This document shows, one piece after another, positions 6,594 through 14,924 of a DNA stretch of 15,715 bases; position 1 is the stretch's first letter, and each line of letters starts with the position of its first letter. A program made the translations under genes and the position numbers. This DNA comes from Coriobacteriaceae bacterium (GTDB taxonomy: Bacteria > Actinomycetota > Coriobacteriia > Coriobacteriales > Coriobacteriaceae), in the NCBI GenBank assembly GCA_902363125.1, contig CABIZD010000007.1, positions 1 through 15,715 of the forward strand, written 5' to 3'. Below the pieces are notes generated by a model, which was given only the letters and a program-made list of their open reading frames with translations, did no database searches and was not told where the DNA came from.

Positions 6594-8003
6594 TTATTTC
6601 TTCAATGCGCAGGACCACTGCATGAGACCAGCTCTAATCAACGCAAAATAATGGGAAGAAAATTTACGTGAAAGGTACATAGGCCATTTCCAATTATTAT
6701 ATGTAAGCTGAGCAACCCCATTACCAACCACAAGCGCCCAGACACCCATGTTAGTAAAGGAAATTAAGACATACGACAATACAAAACCCGCAATAGCCGA
6801 AACTATATAAGCCGGAAGATAGGGGATTTCATTTGTACTGATAATGTAATTACAGCACAATGAATGATGGTTCCAAACCGCAAGATAAACAACCAACGCG
6901 AAATAAAGAAGCCCGTCGGGGGAAAAACCTTTCTTAACTAGGAACAAGACTGGGAAGCCGACAAACCAGACACCGATTGTGCATACAACAATTAAAATCC
7001 AATATAGAGACAGACTTTTTTCAATAATTTTTCGTGCAGTCTGAACTTCACCACCAGCATAAGCAGATTGAAACATCGGAATAAAAGATCGAACGTAGGC
7101 GCTGGCAAACCCGTAAATTGCACCGCCAACTTGAATAATTAATGAATACTGAGAGTTTACCTCCACGCCAAGAAAATAGGAGCAGAGCAGTGAACTCAAC
7201 TGAGTGGAAGCATAGCAGCAAAGTTGAACAACGCCGTCCCTCCACGCCAAATAAGCCACTGAAATAAACGTTTCTTTTATTTCAGAAATAGAAACACCCG
7301 CACAAGCGTCATTTGCTTTTCTCATCGCCTCTGAGTGAACCTCCAGAAAGCGACCGCAAAAAAATCTCAGCACAATGTCATTAAACAGATAACCGATGGC
7401 AGCGCCAATAATGCCAAAACCCATAAACAGCAAAAGCGCAGACACCACAAGCTGCCCAATGCGACCATAAGACTTTGCCCTGCTTTCAGCGGAGATATCC
7501 CCGAATCCTCTCAGGCAGGTCGTATAATGAAAAAAGAATAAATTAAAAAACACATCAAAACAAAAAATTAACCATGCAATCCAACAAGAAAAGGGATCAA
7601 TAGCACTCGAAATTGAAGAAATGTAGGCAGTTCCAACTGTAGCGGTAAGCATCAAGACAACGCAAGAAATTAACGCGTAAACAAGCCGGGATGTTTTAAT
7701 CAGTTTGCCAAGCAGCTCATAGTCTACAGAATCACCAACTTGAGATGAATCGTAGCCGCTCTTGCTAATGCTACGCGCACCGCTAAGACAATAGACAATA
7801 TTTCTCGCAAAAGTTGGTGTGAAGCCAAATTCAAATAACAGCGTTAAATTACCAATGGCAACAAATGTGTACCAGAGACCAAGTTCGGCGCTAGATAAGT
7901 AAGCAAGCAGAAACGGAAGAAGAAGGAAACTGCTCCCCATTGAAAGAACAGTACTTACATAGTTCCACAAAATGTCTGACTTGGTAGTATTAATTTTTGC
8001 CAT
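6594..8003 (-). CDS. wzx: Wzx-type polysaccharide repeat-unit flippase
   Basis: A 469-residue, highly hydrophobic protein with about 12-14 membrane segments, beginning MAKINTTKSDILWNYVS and a first helix LLLPFLLAYLSSAELGLWY, the typical start of oligosaccharide flippases of the MOP/PST superfamily. FGFTPTFARNI (about 58-68) is also typical. Length matches the family (about 400-500). It would move the undecaprenyl-linked repeat unit from the cytoplasmic to the outer face. The ATG overlaps the stop of the polymerase gene by one base (TAATG), with GGAG about eleven bases upstream, so it is the last gene of the polysaccharide operon. Codons are AT-rich compared with the outer genes of the window. 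Product class is firm; the transported sugar is unknown. No clear intrinsic terminator follows. Confidence 0.88.
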   Translation of the reverse strand: MAKINTTKSDILWNYVSTVLSMGSSFLLLPFLLAYLSSAELGLWYTFVAIGNLTLLFEFGFTPTFARNIVYCLSGARSISKSGYDSSQVGDSVDYELLGKLIKTSRLVYALISCVVLMLTATVGTAYISSISSAIDPFSCWIAWLIFCFDVFFNLFFFHYTTCLRGFGDISAESRAKSYGRIGQLVVSALLLFMGFGIIGAAIGYLFNDIVLRFFCGRFLEVHSEAMRKANDACAGVSISEIKETFISVAYLAWRDGVVQLCCYASTQLSSLLCSYFLGVEVNSQYSLIIQVGGAIYGFASAYVRSFIPMFQSAYAGGEVQTARKIIEKSLSLYWILIVVCTIGVWFVGFPVLFLVKKGFSPDGLLYFALVVYLAVWNHHSLCCNYIISTNEIPYLPAYIVSAIAGFVLSYVLISFTNMGVWALVVGNGVAQLTYNNWKWPMYLSRKFSSHYFALIRAGLMQWSCALKK

Positions 8004-9202
8004 TATTTAGCCATCTCCACAACATCCTTTGATGGCACCCCGGATTGACAGGACCCCTTATATGAAAAGGCGGGCAGCGCCATAAGCATAAAGAAATTAC
8101 ATGCTGGATATAACATTCCGCATTCAACAAACCCCATTAGGGAATACAAGACCAAGCCCATGAATGTCACGTGGGCCGAAATACGCGCTTTATTTATCGC
8201 TACGCAATAGAAAGCAACAAACGCAGTAAATGGGATCAAACCATATTGAATAAGTAATCGACAATAAGCATTATCAAGCATGACTCTTGTTTGGATTAAA
8301 TAACCGCCCGTTGCAGACGGCAGCGAAACTATGGCCGTTAAGTCATTACCAAAAACAGTCAGAGGATAGTTTTCAAAATAATAGGCGGAATAAAAAATCC
8401 GGTTAGTCATTAAATTATCAAGCTGGACAAGCCATGTATTGGCACCATGGGACCACATAAAAGGCAGGGCTATACTAACAATCGCCAGAAAAAGCGGTAA
8501 AAAAGTAAAAAGGGACCCATATGGTTTTGAACGGGGGCTTCTGAATAAAATAACCGAATACAAGGCCATTACGAAAATGCCTGCTGCAGAAGTTTTTGAA
8601 TCCGCTACGAAAAAAGCAATTGCAAAGCAGAAGATACCCACAAGACCACTTCTGCCTTTCAGCTCAAAAATAGAAGCAGAATAGGCGATAAACAAAAGCT
8701 GGCCAAAATTATTAGGATGGGCAAAACCCATCGAATTTCGAACAAAATTGCTACCGCGCGACATTAATACAGAAGGAATGGCACCGACACTATTAAGACC
8801 AACAACCATCAATAGAGTTAAGACGGAAGATACAAGAATAGGCCTAGAAATGTAGGATTCAGGGACGTCTTCAGCACACAGACAAAGCAGAGCCAACCAA
8901 ATAATCTGAGGAGCTTTATTTGATTTCAGCGACCCGACGCAAATTAAAATCAACAGCAACCCAACAAGCACTTTTACATGGGAAGTCTTTTGTAGTAAAA
9001 GCTTCAACAGTAGAAACGCTAAGGCACATAACTCAAAAACCAGCGAAAGCGCTGCAAGAGAAATCCCAAACACATTGTTAGCATTTACTGATCCAATATA
9101 ATAAGAAGTTGAAAATAAAGCCAATGCGAAGCTGAACAGTACAGCCCCCGCATTTACCCGCTTAATCTCAGTCCAGGATCTTTCAACATTAGTCAAAGTC
9201 AA
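8003..9202 (-). CDS. wzy: Wzy-like polysaccharide polymerase (O-antigen ligase/polymerase type)
   Basis: A 399-residue polytopic membrane protein with about ten to twelve hydrophobic segments and a longer outer loop (about residues 250-310, with WSHGANTWLVQLDNLMTNRI). This topology and the position between a GT2 and the flippase support a Wzy polymerase, which joins flipped repeat units on the outer face. SRGSNFVRNSMGFAHPNNFG (about 149-168), with its GFAHPN motif, is common in Gram-positive Wzy proteins. Sequence conservation in this class is poor, so the call rests on topology, one motif and context. The start is TTG at 9202, directly after the TAA of the GT2 gene; no ATG serves better, and a second TTG lies two codons on. 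The 3' end overlaps wzx by one base. Confidence 0.82.
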   Translation of the reverse strand: MTLTNVERSWTEIKRVNAGAVLFSFALALFSTSYYIGSVNANNVFGISLAALSLVFELCALAFLLLKLLLQKTSHVKVLVGLLLILICVGSLKSNKAPQIIWLALLCLCAEDVPESYISRPILVSSVLTLLMVVGLNSVGAIPSVLMSRGSNFVRNSMGFAHPNNFGQLLFIAYSASIFELKGRSGLVGIFCFAIAFFVADSKTSAAGIFVMALYSVILFRSPRSKPYGSLFTFLPLFLAIVSIALPFMWSHGANTWLVQLDNLMTNRIFYSAYYFENYPLTVFGNDLTAIVSLPSATGGYLIQTRVMLDNAYCRLLIQYGLIPFTAFVAFYCVAINKARISAHVTFMGLVLYSLMGFVECGMLYPACNFFMLMALPAFSYKGSCQSGVPSKDVVEMAK

Positions 9203-10267
9203 TTAACATACCCCATAAACAAACTTAGTAAAGCCAATTGCAGCCATAACACGCCTCGCGAGAAGAAGACGGATCGTAATGCGATTTTTCACTTCAGAGA
9301 TTAAACAGCGTGAATAACGGTGAGAGGCAAAACCTTCCATTAAATAGCTGAAATACGGCTGGCAGACCATATCAGAGACAGGCATATAAAGCTGATTCGA
9401 TTCAAACCGTGCAAGATTACGAATCAAAGATAAGACTTCCCTGACTGCAGATTGCTTGTAAAGTTCGTTTAAATCCGGATTCACGAGACATAGCTCGTAT
9501 AGTTTTATCAATAAATTATCGACACCCTCGATAGCCGAGATATCAGTATTTCTCGTCACCGAATCACTATTGTTCACATAGCAATAGACCGCCGAGTCTA
9601 CCACTTTTACATTTTCCGCCAGACGATAAGCATCTACCATAAACAGTGCGTCTTCACCGAAACGAATGCCATCTTCAAATTTAAGAGAACCGTTCCGAAA
9701 TAATGATTTGTTAAATATCTTTCCCCAGACGCTTCGAAATGCAACACCATTAGCAAAGCTCGGAAACGGTACTTTATTAACATTGTCCCAAAATGCAAGG
9801 CTAAGCGAGCATGCTGTTTCCCATCCAATACTTATAGCCTTGCTCGAATAATCGCCATGCTCATTCAGCAGCGCCCCGATAACCAAGCTACAGCCATCTG
9901 AGGATTCAAGCAACAGCCTAACTGCATTTATAGGCAGTATATCGTCAGCATCAACAAATGCCACCCAATCACCGGAGGCCTCATCGATACCCCTATTACG
10001 CGCCACGCATACACCGCTATTGTTTTGACTAATCAGCTTAATCCGGTTGTCGCCCTCTGCAATAGCCATAACTAGCTCAGTGCCACGATCTGTCGACCCA
10101 TCATCAACAATAATTATTTCAATGTTGCTCACACTCTGACGCAGAAGACTATTTAATGTCTTTTGAATCGTTTTTTCAGCGTTATACATCGGCACAATCA
10201 CGCTCACAAGAGGATTGTTGACCAAGGAAGATTGACAGCAATTTACCTGCTTGCTTGTTGACGTCAT
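9203..10267 (-). CDS. Family 2 glycosyltransferase
   Basis: A 354-residue GT-A fold enzyme. Motifs: PLVSVIVPMYNAEKTI (19-34), IIIVDDGSTD (51-60, nucleotide-binding Asp), GVCVARNRGIDEASGDW (85-101), FVDADD (104-109, the DxD metal site) and a later FGEDALFM, all classic for GT2 enzymes of EpsJ/CpsI type. It would transfer one sugar from a nucleotide donor to the lipid-linked oligosaccharide at the inner membrane face; donor and acceptor cannot be read. The C-terminal third is basic and mildly hydrophobic, fitting membrane association. Its ATG overlaps the preceding gene's TGA by four bases (ATGA), and its stop touches the TTG of the polymerase gene. Codon use is AT-rich like wzx and wzy. Confidence 0.9.
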   Translation of the reverse strand: MTSTSKQVNCCQSSLVNNPLVSVIVPMYNAEKTIQKTLNSLLRQSVSNIEIIIVDDGSTDRGTELVMAIAEGDNRIKLISQNNSGVCVARNRGIDEASGDWVAFVDADDILPINAVRLLLESSDGCSLVIGALLNEHGDYSSKAISIGWETACSLSLAFWDNVNKVPFPSFANGVAFRSVWGKIFNKSLFRNGSLKFEDGIRFGEDALFMVDAYRLAENVKVVDSAVYCYVNNSDSVTRNTDISAIEGVDNLLIKLYELCLVNPDLNELYKQSAVREVLSLIRNLARFESNQLYMPVSDMVCQPYFSYLMEGFASHRYSRCLISEVKNRITIRLLLARRVMAAIGFTKFVYGVC

Positions 10268-10596
10268 AAACAGACGACCCCCGCAAGCTTATTTGGACGA
10301 CCCATAGAAATAATTACGTCAATCCATTCGGCAACATTAAAGGAGCATTTTAAAAATTTATCAGAAATATCAGCCGTATCTGGAACGCCAAATGAACAGA
10401 CACCTGGCAATCCGTTAAGCTGGGCCTCAATTGCAGCAACTCCAAGTCCCTCAAACGTTGTAAGAAAGTCAAACGTAGCATATGAGCTAAGGGCCTTTAT
10501 ATACCTCCCAACAACGATTTCGGTTCCACAAAACCCATTTGAAAGGCCAGAAACTAAAACCCTAGGCTTATTGTGGTCCAAGGCAAACGAAACCAT
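10264..10596 (-). pseudogene. Internally deleted GT4 glycosyltransferase remnant (110 residues, open frame)
   Basis: The product joins the beginning of a GT4 enzyme (PRVLVSGLSNGFCGTEIVVG, residues 11-30, the usual first strand and glycine-rich loop) to the end of one (FEGLGVAAIEAQLNGLPGVC, 48-67, the EX7E donor-site motif). GT4 enzymes are about 350-400 residues, so about 250 are missing between residues 44 and 48. The join is in frame and the small gene remains open. An 8-base direct repeat, TCAAACGT, occurs at 10451-10458 and 10469-10476 around the apparent junction. Start ATG at 10596 overlaps the GT32 stop by one base, and the stop overlaps the GT2 start by four, so it still couples translation. 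Catalysis is very unlikely. Alternatively it is a small adapted protein, but I consider it a remnant. Confidence 0.78.
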
Positions 10597-11348
10597 TAAA
10601 AAGCCTTCCTTCCAAATCTAAGAACCGATAGAACAGAGGAGATAAACCAAGACAGCTTGGGTCCAATTACTGGCGCAAGCTTTTTCCTCATTTCAACACG
10701 GAACTTCTTAGCGGGTGACAACCAGGTGCCTGAATAATGATGAATAGAATATGTATCCTCAGTAATTTCAAACTTGCCACTATGGCTGTCTAGGGGATCA
10801 AAATAAGTAGCAGGGTATGCAGTGAAACCATTTAACTCCTGGAAAGAACCGTCTCTCCTAAGAGCGCAATTCACTTCCAAGTAATCAGTCAGCACCCTCG
10901 GAGAGGTATCCATAGAGTTGCGGCCTTTTCGCAGCTCAAATTTCATAGATTCATATAAATTTGCGACATCGCTCATGACATGGCTTCCGGACTCAGAACC
11001 CATGATGAGGCCGGGATTCAAGAAGAAATTATTCTTCATGAATCCCGCAAAGGCCTCATTATCTAAAAGCCCGTCCAAAGGCTTCAGGACTTCAACATCT
11101 GTATCGAGAAGGATTCCACCCTCTGAATACAGTATTTTGTATCGCGCATAGTCGCTGACAAACGCCCATTTTTTTGAGGCATATGCCTCACGAGAAAAGT
11201 CACATTGATTTATATCGAAATTGCTTTCGTCCCATCTACGAATTTCCCAATCAGGCATGATCTTCGACCAAGACTCAATGCATTTTCTTTCAAGTTCAGG
11301 AAGCTCACTTCCACCGAACCAGATGTAGTGCAGAACTTTAGGAATCAT
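10596..11348 (-). CDS. Family 32 glycosyltransferase (Gly_transf_sug type)
   Basis: A 250-residue enzyme beginning IPKVLHYIWFGG, the standard opening of GT32/capsular sugar transferases, followed by WAFVSDYARYKILYSEGGI (61-79) and the DxD metal site LLDTDVEV (80-87: Asp82-Asp84). HHYSGTW near residue 210 is the usual C-terminal motif. It transfers a hexose from a nucleotide sugar onto the growing lipid-linked unit on the cytoplasmic side; the sugar is unknown. An ATG six codons upstream (11366) is possible, but ATG at 11348 has GAAAGGGA at ideal spacing and starts the conserved block, so I chose it. It follows the ferredoxin-like gene by about 22 bases and overlaps the GT4 remnant by one base. 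Confidence 0.88.
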   Translation of the reverse strand: MIPKVLHYIWFGGSELPELERKCIESWSKIMPDWEIRRWDESNFDINQCDFSREAYASKKWAFVSDYARYKILYSEGGILLDTDVEVLKPLDGLLDNEAFAGFMKNNFFLNPGLIMGSESGSHVMSDVANLYESMKFELRKGRNSMDTSPRVLTDYLEVNCALRRDGSFQELNGFTAYPATYFDPLDSHSGKFEITEDTYSIHHYSGTWLSPAKKFRVEMRKKLAPVIGPKLSWFISSVLSVLRFGRKAF

Positions 11349-11370
11349 CAATTCCCTTTCGAACATTAGG

Positions 11371-12615
11371 CTACTTCTTTATGATTTTTTTAACCAGACG
11401 CTTCATCGGGTCATAAATTCCAAGCTTTTCGCATGTATGCCTAGCAAAGCGCTCGGCTTTCACTTTTCCGGAATCGGGGAACCACTTATTCATTAGCTCC
11501 TCACCATCCAGATTCGCCACATCAGCCATGAATTCATCGCGGCGCGGATTCAACTTCACGAACTTAGTAAGTTCACGAACACCTTCTACTGCGGCCTCAA
11601 CATCAATCTCCTTCATACGGGCATAGCTTGAGGCACGATCAAGCAATTCTTGCCCCTCATCGCTTTGGATTAGAACTCGAGTGACGCCTCGATTGTCATC
11701 GAACTCTTTCGAGAGTCGATAAACATCGAAGAAATCCCAGCAAGTCAAATCAGTAACGCGATAACGCTTTTTGAACGGGCATTCGTAACAGATGGGTCGA
11801 TCTGAAAGGTCTGCAAAAAAGGCCCTTAGGTAAGGATCCGTTTCGACACCTTCGCTGTACAGCCTTTCTCCATCCAGAGTCTCGCCTTCGAGCTCGCACA
11901 TATTTGAATAGCGATAGCCAAACAGTGATTTATCTCTAAAAAGAACGGTCTCACCTTTTACGCCAATCTTTGCGTCAAGCCATTCGACCTGCCGCGCGAA
12001 CACAGCGCGAGCGGGGTTCGCGCGGCAGACGAAGTCTGCCACGCGTAAATTTGCCGGCCTGTCGCCCAAAAATCGAAGCAGGCCTTCGCATTGACAAGGG
12101 GTACCAATAAAGAGAACTTCACGTCCAGTTTTTAGTTGTTGTTTGACCTCGGGATACGCAGGGCCAACGACACTCTGAACATATTTACTGTTGCGGAAGC
12201 GCCAAAGTTCATCAACGCTTTCCACAGAAAAATGTCCGACCTTAAGTCGCCCAGGGGCTCCTTCGGCTCGCACAAGCTGTTCACCGCGCAAATAACCTGC
12301 GCCAAACACAATACCGCCGTTAGCAATCACGGCCTGAGCAAGGGCAGTAAAGGCCCCGCCAGAAGTACTTTCAGCAAGCACCTTTTGATCATTATGCTGG
12401 ACTAGAAAGGCTCGCTGGGACTTAGGCTCATCCTTATCAACATTAAGCACCGGGCAAGCCTTTTCGCATAATCCGCAATCAATGCACTGGTCAACATTGA
12501 CTACAGGGTACTCGCAGCCCTCGGCGTCATATTCCATTGATATGCACTGCTTGGGACATTTTTGAGCACAGGCAGCGCAACCGCAACATTTACTTTTATC
12601 AGTGATGGAGATCAT
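11371..12615 (-). CDS. Ferredoxin/coenzyme F420 hydrogenase-beta (FrhB-like) protein of polysaccharide loci
   Basis: A 414-residue protein with two N-terminal 4Fe-4S motifs, CxxCxxCxxxCP at Cys10/13/16/20 and at Cys44/47/50/54, followed by an FrhB/FdhB-like region with STSGGAFTALAQAVI (about 83-97), FIGTPCQCEGLLRFL (about 169-183) and CRANP. Further cysteines (CYECPFKKRYR, near 275; LTCWDFF) may bind another cluster. In archaea this fold passes electrons to F420 or flavin; in gut bacterial capsule loci it regularly sits next to a pyruvyl-transferase-family gene and its reaction is not established. The ATG at 12615 has AGGGA five bases upstream and lies eight bases after the pyruvyl transferase stop. 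It is cytoplasmic. The pairing suggests a redox step, such as reductive modification of a sugar or its pyruvate-derived group, which is inference. Confidence 0.85.
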   Translation of the reverse strand: MISITDKSKCCGCAACAQKCPKQCISMEYDAEGCEYPVVNVDQCIDCGLCEKACPVLNVDKDEPKSQRAFLVQHNDQKVLAESTSGGAFTALAQAVIANGGIVFGAGYLRGEQLVRAEGAPGRLKVGHFSVESVDELWRFRNSKYVQSVVGPAYPEVKQQLKTGREVLFIGTPCQCEGLLRFLGDRPANLRVADFVCRANPARAVFARQVEWLDAKIGVKGETVLFRDKSLFGYRYSNMCELEGETLDGERLYSEGVETDPYLRAFFADLSDRPICYECPFKKRYRVTDLTCWDFFDVYRLSKEFDDNRGVTRVLIQSDEGQELLDRASSYARMKEIDVEAAVEGVRELTKFVKLNPRRDEFMADVANLDGEELMNKWFPDSGKVKAERFARHTCEKLGIYDPMKRLVKKIIKK

Positions 12616-12623
12616 ACTGTTCC

Positions 12624-13811
12624 CTACAGCTCAAGAGCGGATTTAAGCCAATTGGCCGATTCATTCTTATACGCATTAAGTCGTTGACGTACTGACACAA
12701 AGTCGATTTCATTTGCCATTGCGGCATGGAAAGCATCCTTCGATTCGCAAATACGATCGGAGTTTCCAAGGACACGCAGCAATGTATCAATACGTGAGTT
12801 CGTAGACTGAGCACCCATATTCTCGTGGCGGCGGAACGAGAAGAAGGGCACCTCAAAAATATTTGAGAACACGCTTCCGTGGAAAGAGTCAGTACAGACA
12901 TACGAAGCATGGGCAATCAGATTGACCCACTCAGCCGGACCGGCCTCCCAAGGATAATAATCCGCGTAATCGTCATCAGCCTTAACATACTCATCGGGAT
13001 GGGCAATTGCGACGATCTTCAAATTATGCTGCTCGGCAAGCTCCTGGGCACATTCACGATTCCATGCATTCTTACCCATGAAATAGCAGAAAACATACGG
13101 CTCGTCAGGAACGCTAATCAATGAGGAACCAGCAAGGCTTGCCCACTGATCTCTAGCCAGCAGCATCGTAGGATCGCATACAACAGAGCATCGGACGCCC
13201 GTAGCTTTCTCTACCAAATCCGCTCCCGTATCCTCGCGAACAGAAATGGCCGAAAAATCAGAAAGAAACTCTTTTGTTTTACGAAGATATTTTTCAGAAA
13301 GGGAAGATACTCCAAAACTAGTGGAATAAGACACCTTACGGACAGGAGGCTGCACGAAAGAAAGTGTAAAGTACCTACCAGCAATGTTGACAGGCAGCCA
13401 AAGCTGATCGCTACCAACAACAACGCTGTCATAATCAGCCACAAGCGCCCCAAGATCTTCAAACGAAGCAGTTTGAGGAGTAAAACTAAAATGTGTTGAC
13501 TCGAAAGAGGAAAATGCACTTTTCCTCTTTGCCATTTTCTTTCCAAAGTCAGCATCAAGCTTCTGCTTGATGCGATGCTTTACAAACCCCAGCTTTGCAC
13601 GATAAAGATCTACATCAAATAGATGCTCAAGATAGTAATCATTACGTCCTGCAGAAATAGCATGACCCAGACCACGTTTATCAATAGTATTGACTTCAAC
13701 GCCCAGCTCCTCAAGGGCACGCTGGGTCGCGTACGCCTGAAGAACGCTGCCAAAGTTGATTTTGTCATGACACGACGCGACTGCGACTCGCTTAGAACAT
13801 TTAATAGTCAA
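12624..13811 (-). CDS. Polysaccharide pyruvyl transferase family protein
   Basis: A 395-residue protein of the PS_pyruv_trans (CsaB/WcaK-like) family. Seen: VAVASCHDKINFGSVLQAYA (9-28, the N-terminal 'NxGxxLQ' loop), VVVGSDQLWLP (about 131-141), SYSTSFGVSSLSEKY, and YVCTDSFHGSVFSNIFEVPF (the DSFH(G/A) hallmark, about 306-325). Known members add ketal-linked pyruvate from phosphoenolpyruvate to a sugar, giving the polymer a negative charge; others of this long type are uncharacterised. Start is TTG at 13811 with AAGGGG five bases upstream, nine bases after the GT4 stop; no upstream ATG fits. It is directly followed by the ferredoxin/FrhB-like gene, a recurrent pair. Family call firm, exact chemistry uncertain. 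Confidence 0.86.
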   Translation of the reverse strand: MTIKCSKRVAVASCHDKINFGSVLQAYATQRALEELGVEVNTIDKRGLGHAISAGRNDYYLEHLFDVDLYRAKLGFVKHRIKQKLDADFGKKMAKRKSAFSSFESTHFSFTPQTASFEDLGALVADYDSVVVGSDQLWLPVNIAGRYFTLSFVQPPVRKVSYSTSFGVSSLSEKYLRKTKEFLSDFSAISVREDTGADLVEKATGVRCSVVCDPTMLLARDQWASLAGSSLISVPDEPYVFCYFMGKNAWNRECAQELAEQHNLKIVAIAHPDEYVKADDDYADYYPWEAGPAEWVNLIAHASYVCTDSFHGSVFSNIFEVPFFSFRRHENMGAQSTNSRIDTLLRVLGNSDRICESKDAFHAAMANEIDFVSVRQRLNAYKNESANWLKSALEL

Positions 13812-13820
13812 ACTATCCCC

Positions 13821-14924
13821 TTAATCAACAGAACCCAAATAGGTCATATAACAATCCAATAAAACTCTGGCCGCAGCATTAATTTCAAATACCTGCAAAC
13901 CGGCATCGTCGCCAGGCGCGAAGACCTTTGTACTCAACTCAATAAGTCTTTCGGCCCACTTTATACAGGAGCTAGAAAGTGATTCAAATTGCATCATGGT
14001 TGTAACAGCAGTCTCAGAGGTAACGGCATCAGACGCAAGAATGGGTGTATGCGATGCCTGGCATTCGACTCCGACCATTGGGAGACCTTCATACAGGCTC
14101 GGCAGGCAGAAAACATCAAATGCTCGATATAAAGATGCAGCGTCGCTTCTAGTGCCCAAAAGCCGAATGGAATGGCTTATCCCCAGACAATCAGCTTGGT
14201 CCTTTATCTGTTCAACCAACGGACCAGAACCTACCAAAACTAATACTGCATCATTACGAATCTTTAAAACCTGATCGAATATCTTAAGCAAATATGAGTG
14301 ATTCTTCTGCTCTGTAAAACGACCAATGTGCCCAATTAGAAGCTGTCCGTCAGCAACACCAAGCGATCGCCGCGTCCTTAAGCGATCCTCATCATCTGGC
14401 GCGAAAACAGACAAGTCGACAGCATTACGCATGACTACAAATTGAGAACTAGATCCAAATAACCATTCACCAGCGAATTTACTACACGCAAAACGATGCG
14501 TCGGATAACGATTTGACTGCGTTTTCAGTACAGCCTTCAGGGCATTCTTGGCATACTCACCCTTACCGCTCGTAGAGTGGCTATGTGCAATGCGCACAGG
14601 AACACCCACCTTTTTCGCGGCACGAAGCGGAAAGACCGAAAGCGCGTTGATGTGACTGTGGACAATCTTCCAGCCCTCTTGCTTAAAGAGACGCTGAAGC
14701 TCTCGCTGGTATTCAACAACATGCTGATAGGGCGGAATCTCAAAGACCCTGCCACCGAGCGATTCGATTTCTTCACGCGGAACGAGCGTCGAATCGGCAT
14801 CAACAAGAAAGTCAAACTGCACTTTACTGCGGTCAATATGACGATAGTAATTCATGACGACGGCCTCGACTCCGCCGCCAACCATCTTACCAACAACCTG
14901 AGCTACCCTAATCGGTTCAGTCAT
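13821..14924 (-). CDS. Family 4 glycosyltransferase (EpsF-like)
   Basis: A 367-residue GT-B enzyme. N-terminal domain: VAQVVGKMVGGGVEAVVMNY (7-26), KIVHSHINALSVFPL and IAHSHST. C-terminal domain: LLIGHIGRFTEQKNHSYLLKI (the usual GR-EKN-L block, about 205-225), LVLVGSGPL, IRLLGTRSD and LPSLYEGLPMVGVECQ with the EX7E donor-site motif (about 276-292). It is full length, unlike the remnant farther down the operon. It resembles EpsF-type enzymes that use UDP- or GDP-sugars as second or third transferase; donor and acceptor unknown. The ATG follows the TAA of the initiating transferase directly (TAAATG), so the two are coupled and this is a reasonable candidate for the transferase acting on the first lipid-linked sugar. 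Confidence 0.9.
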   Translation of the reverse strand: MTEPIRVAQVVGKMVGGGVEAVVMNYYRHIDRSKVQFDFLVDADSTLVPREEIESLGGRVFEIPPYQHVVEYQRELQRLFKQEGWKIVHSHINALSVFPLRAAKKVGVPVRIAHSHSTSGKGEYAKNALKAVLKTQSNRYPTHRFACSKFAGEWLFGSSSQFVVMRNAVDLSVFAPDDEDRLRTRRSLGVADGQLLIGHIGRFTEQKNHSYLLKIFDQVLKIRNDAVLVLVGSGPLVEQIKDQADCLGISHSIRLLGTRSDAASLYRAFDVFCLPSLYEGLPMVGVECQASHTPILASDAVTSETAVTTMMQFESLSSSCIKWAERLIELSTKVFAPGDDAGLQVFEINAAARVLLDCYMTYLGSVD

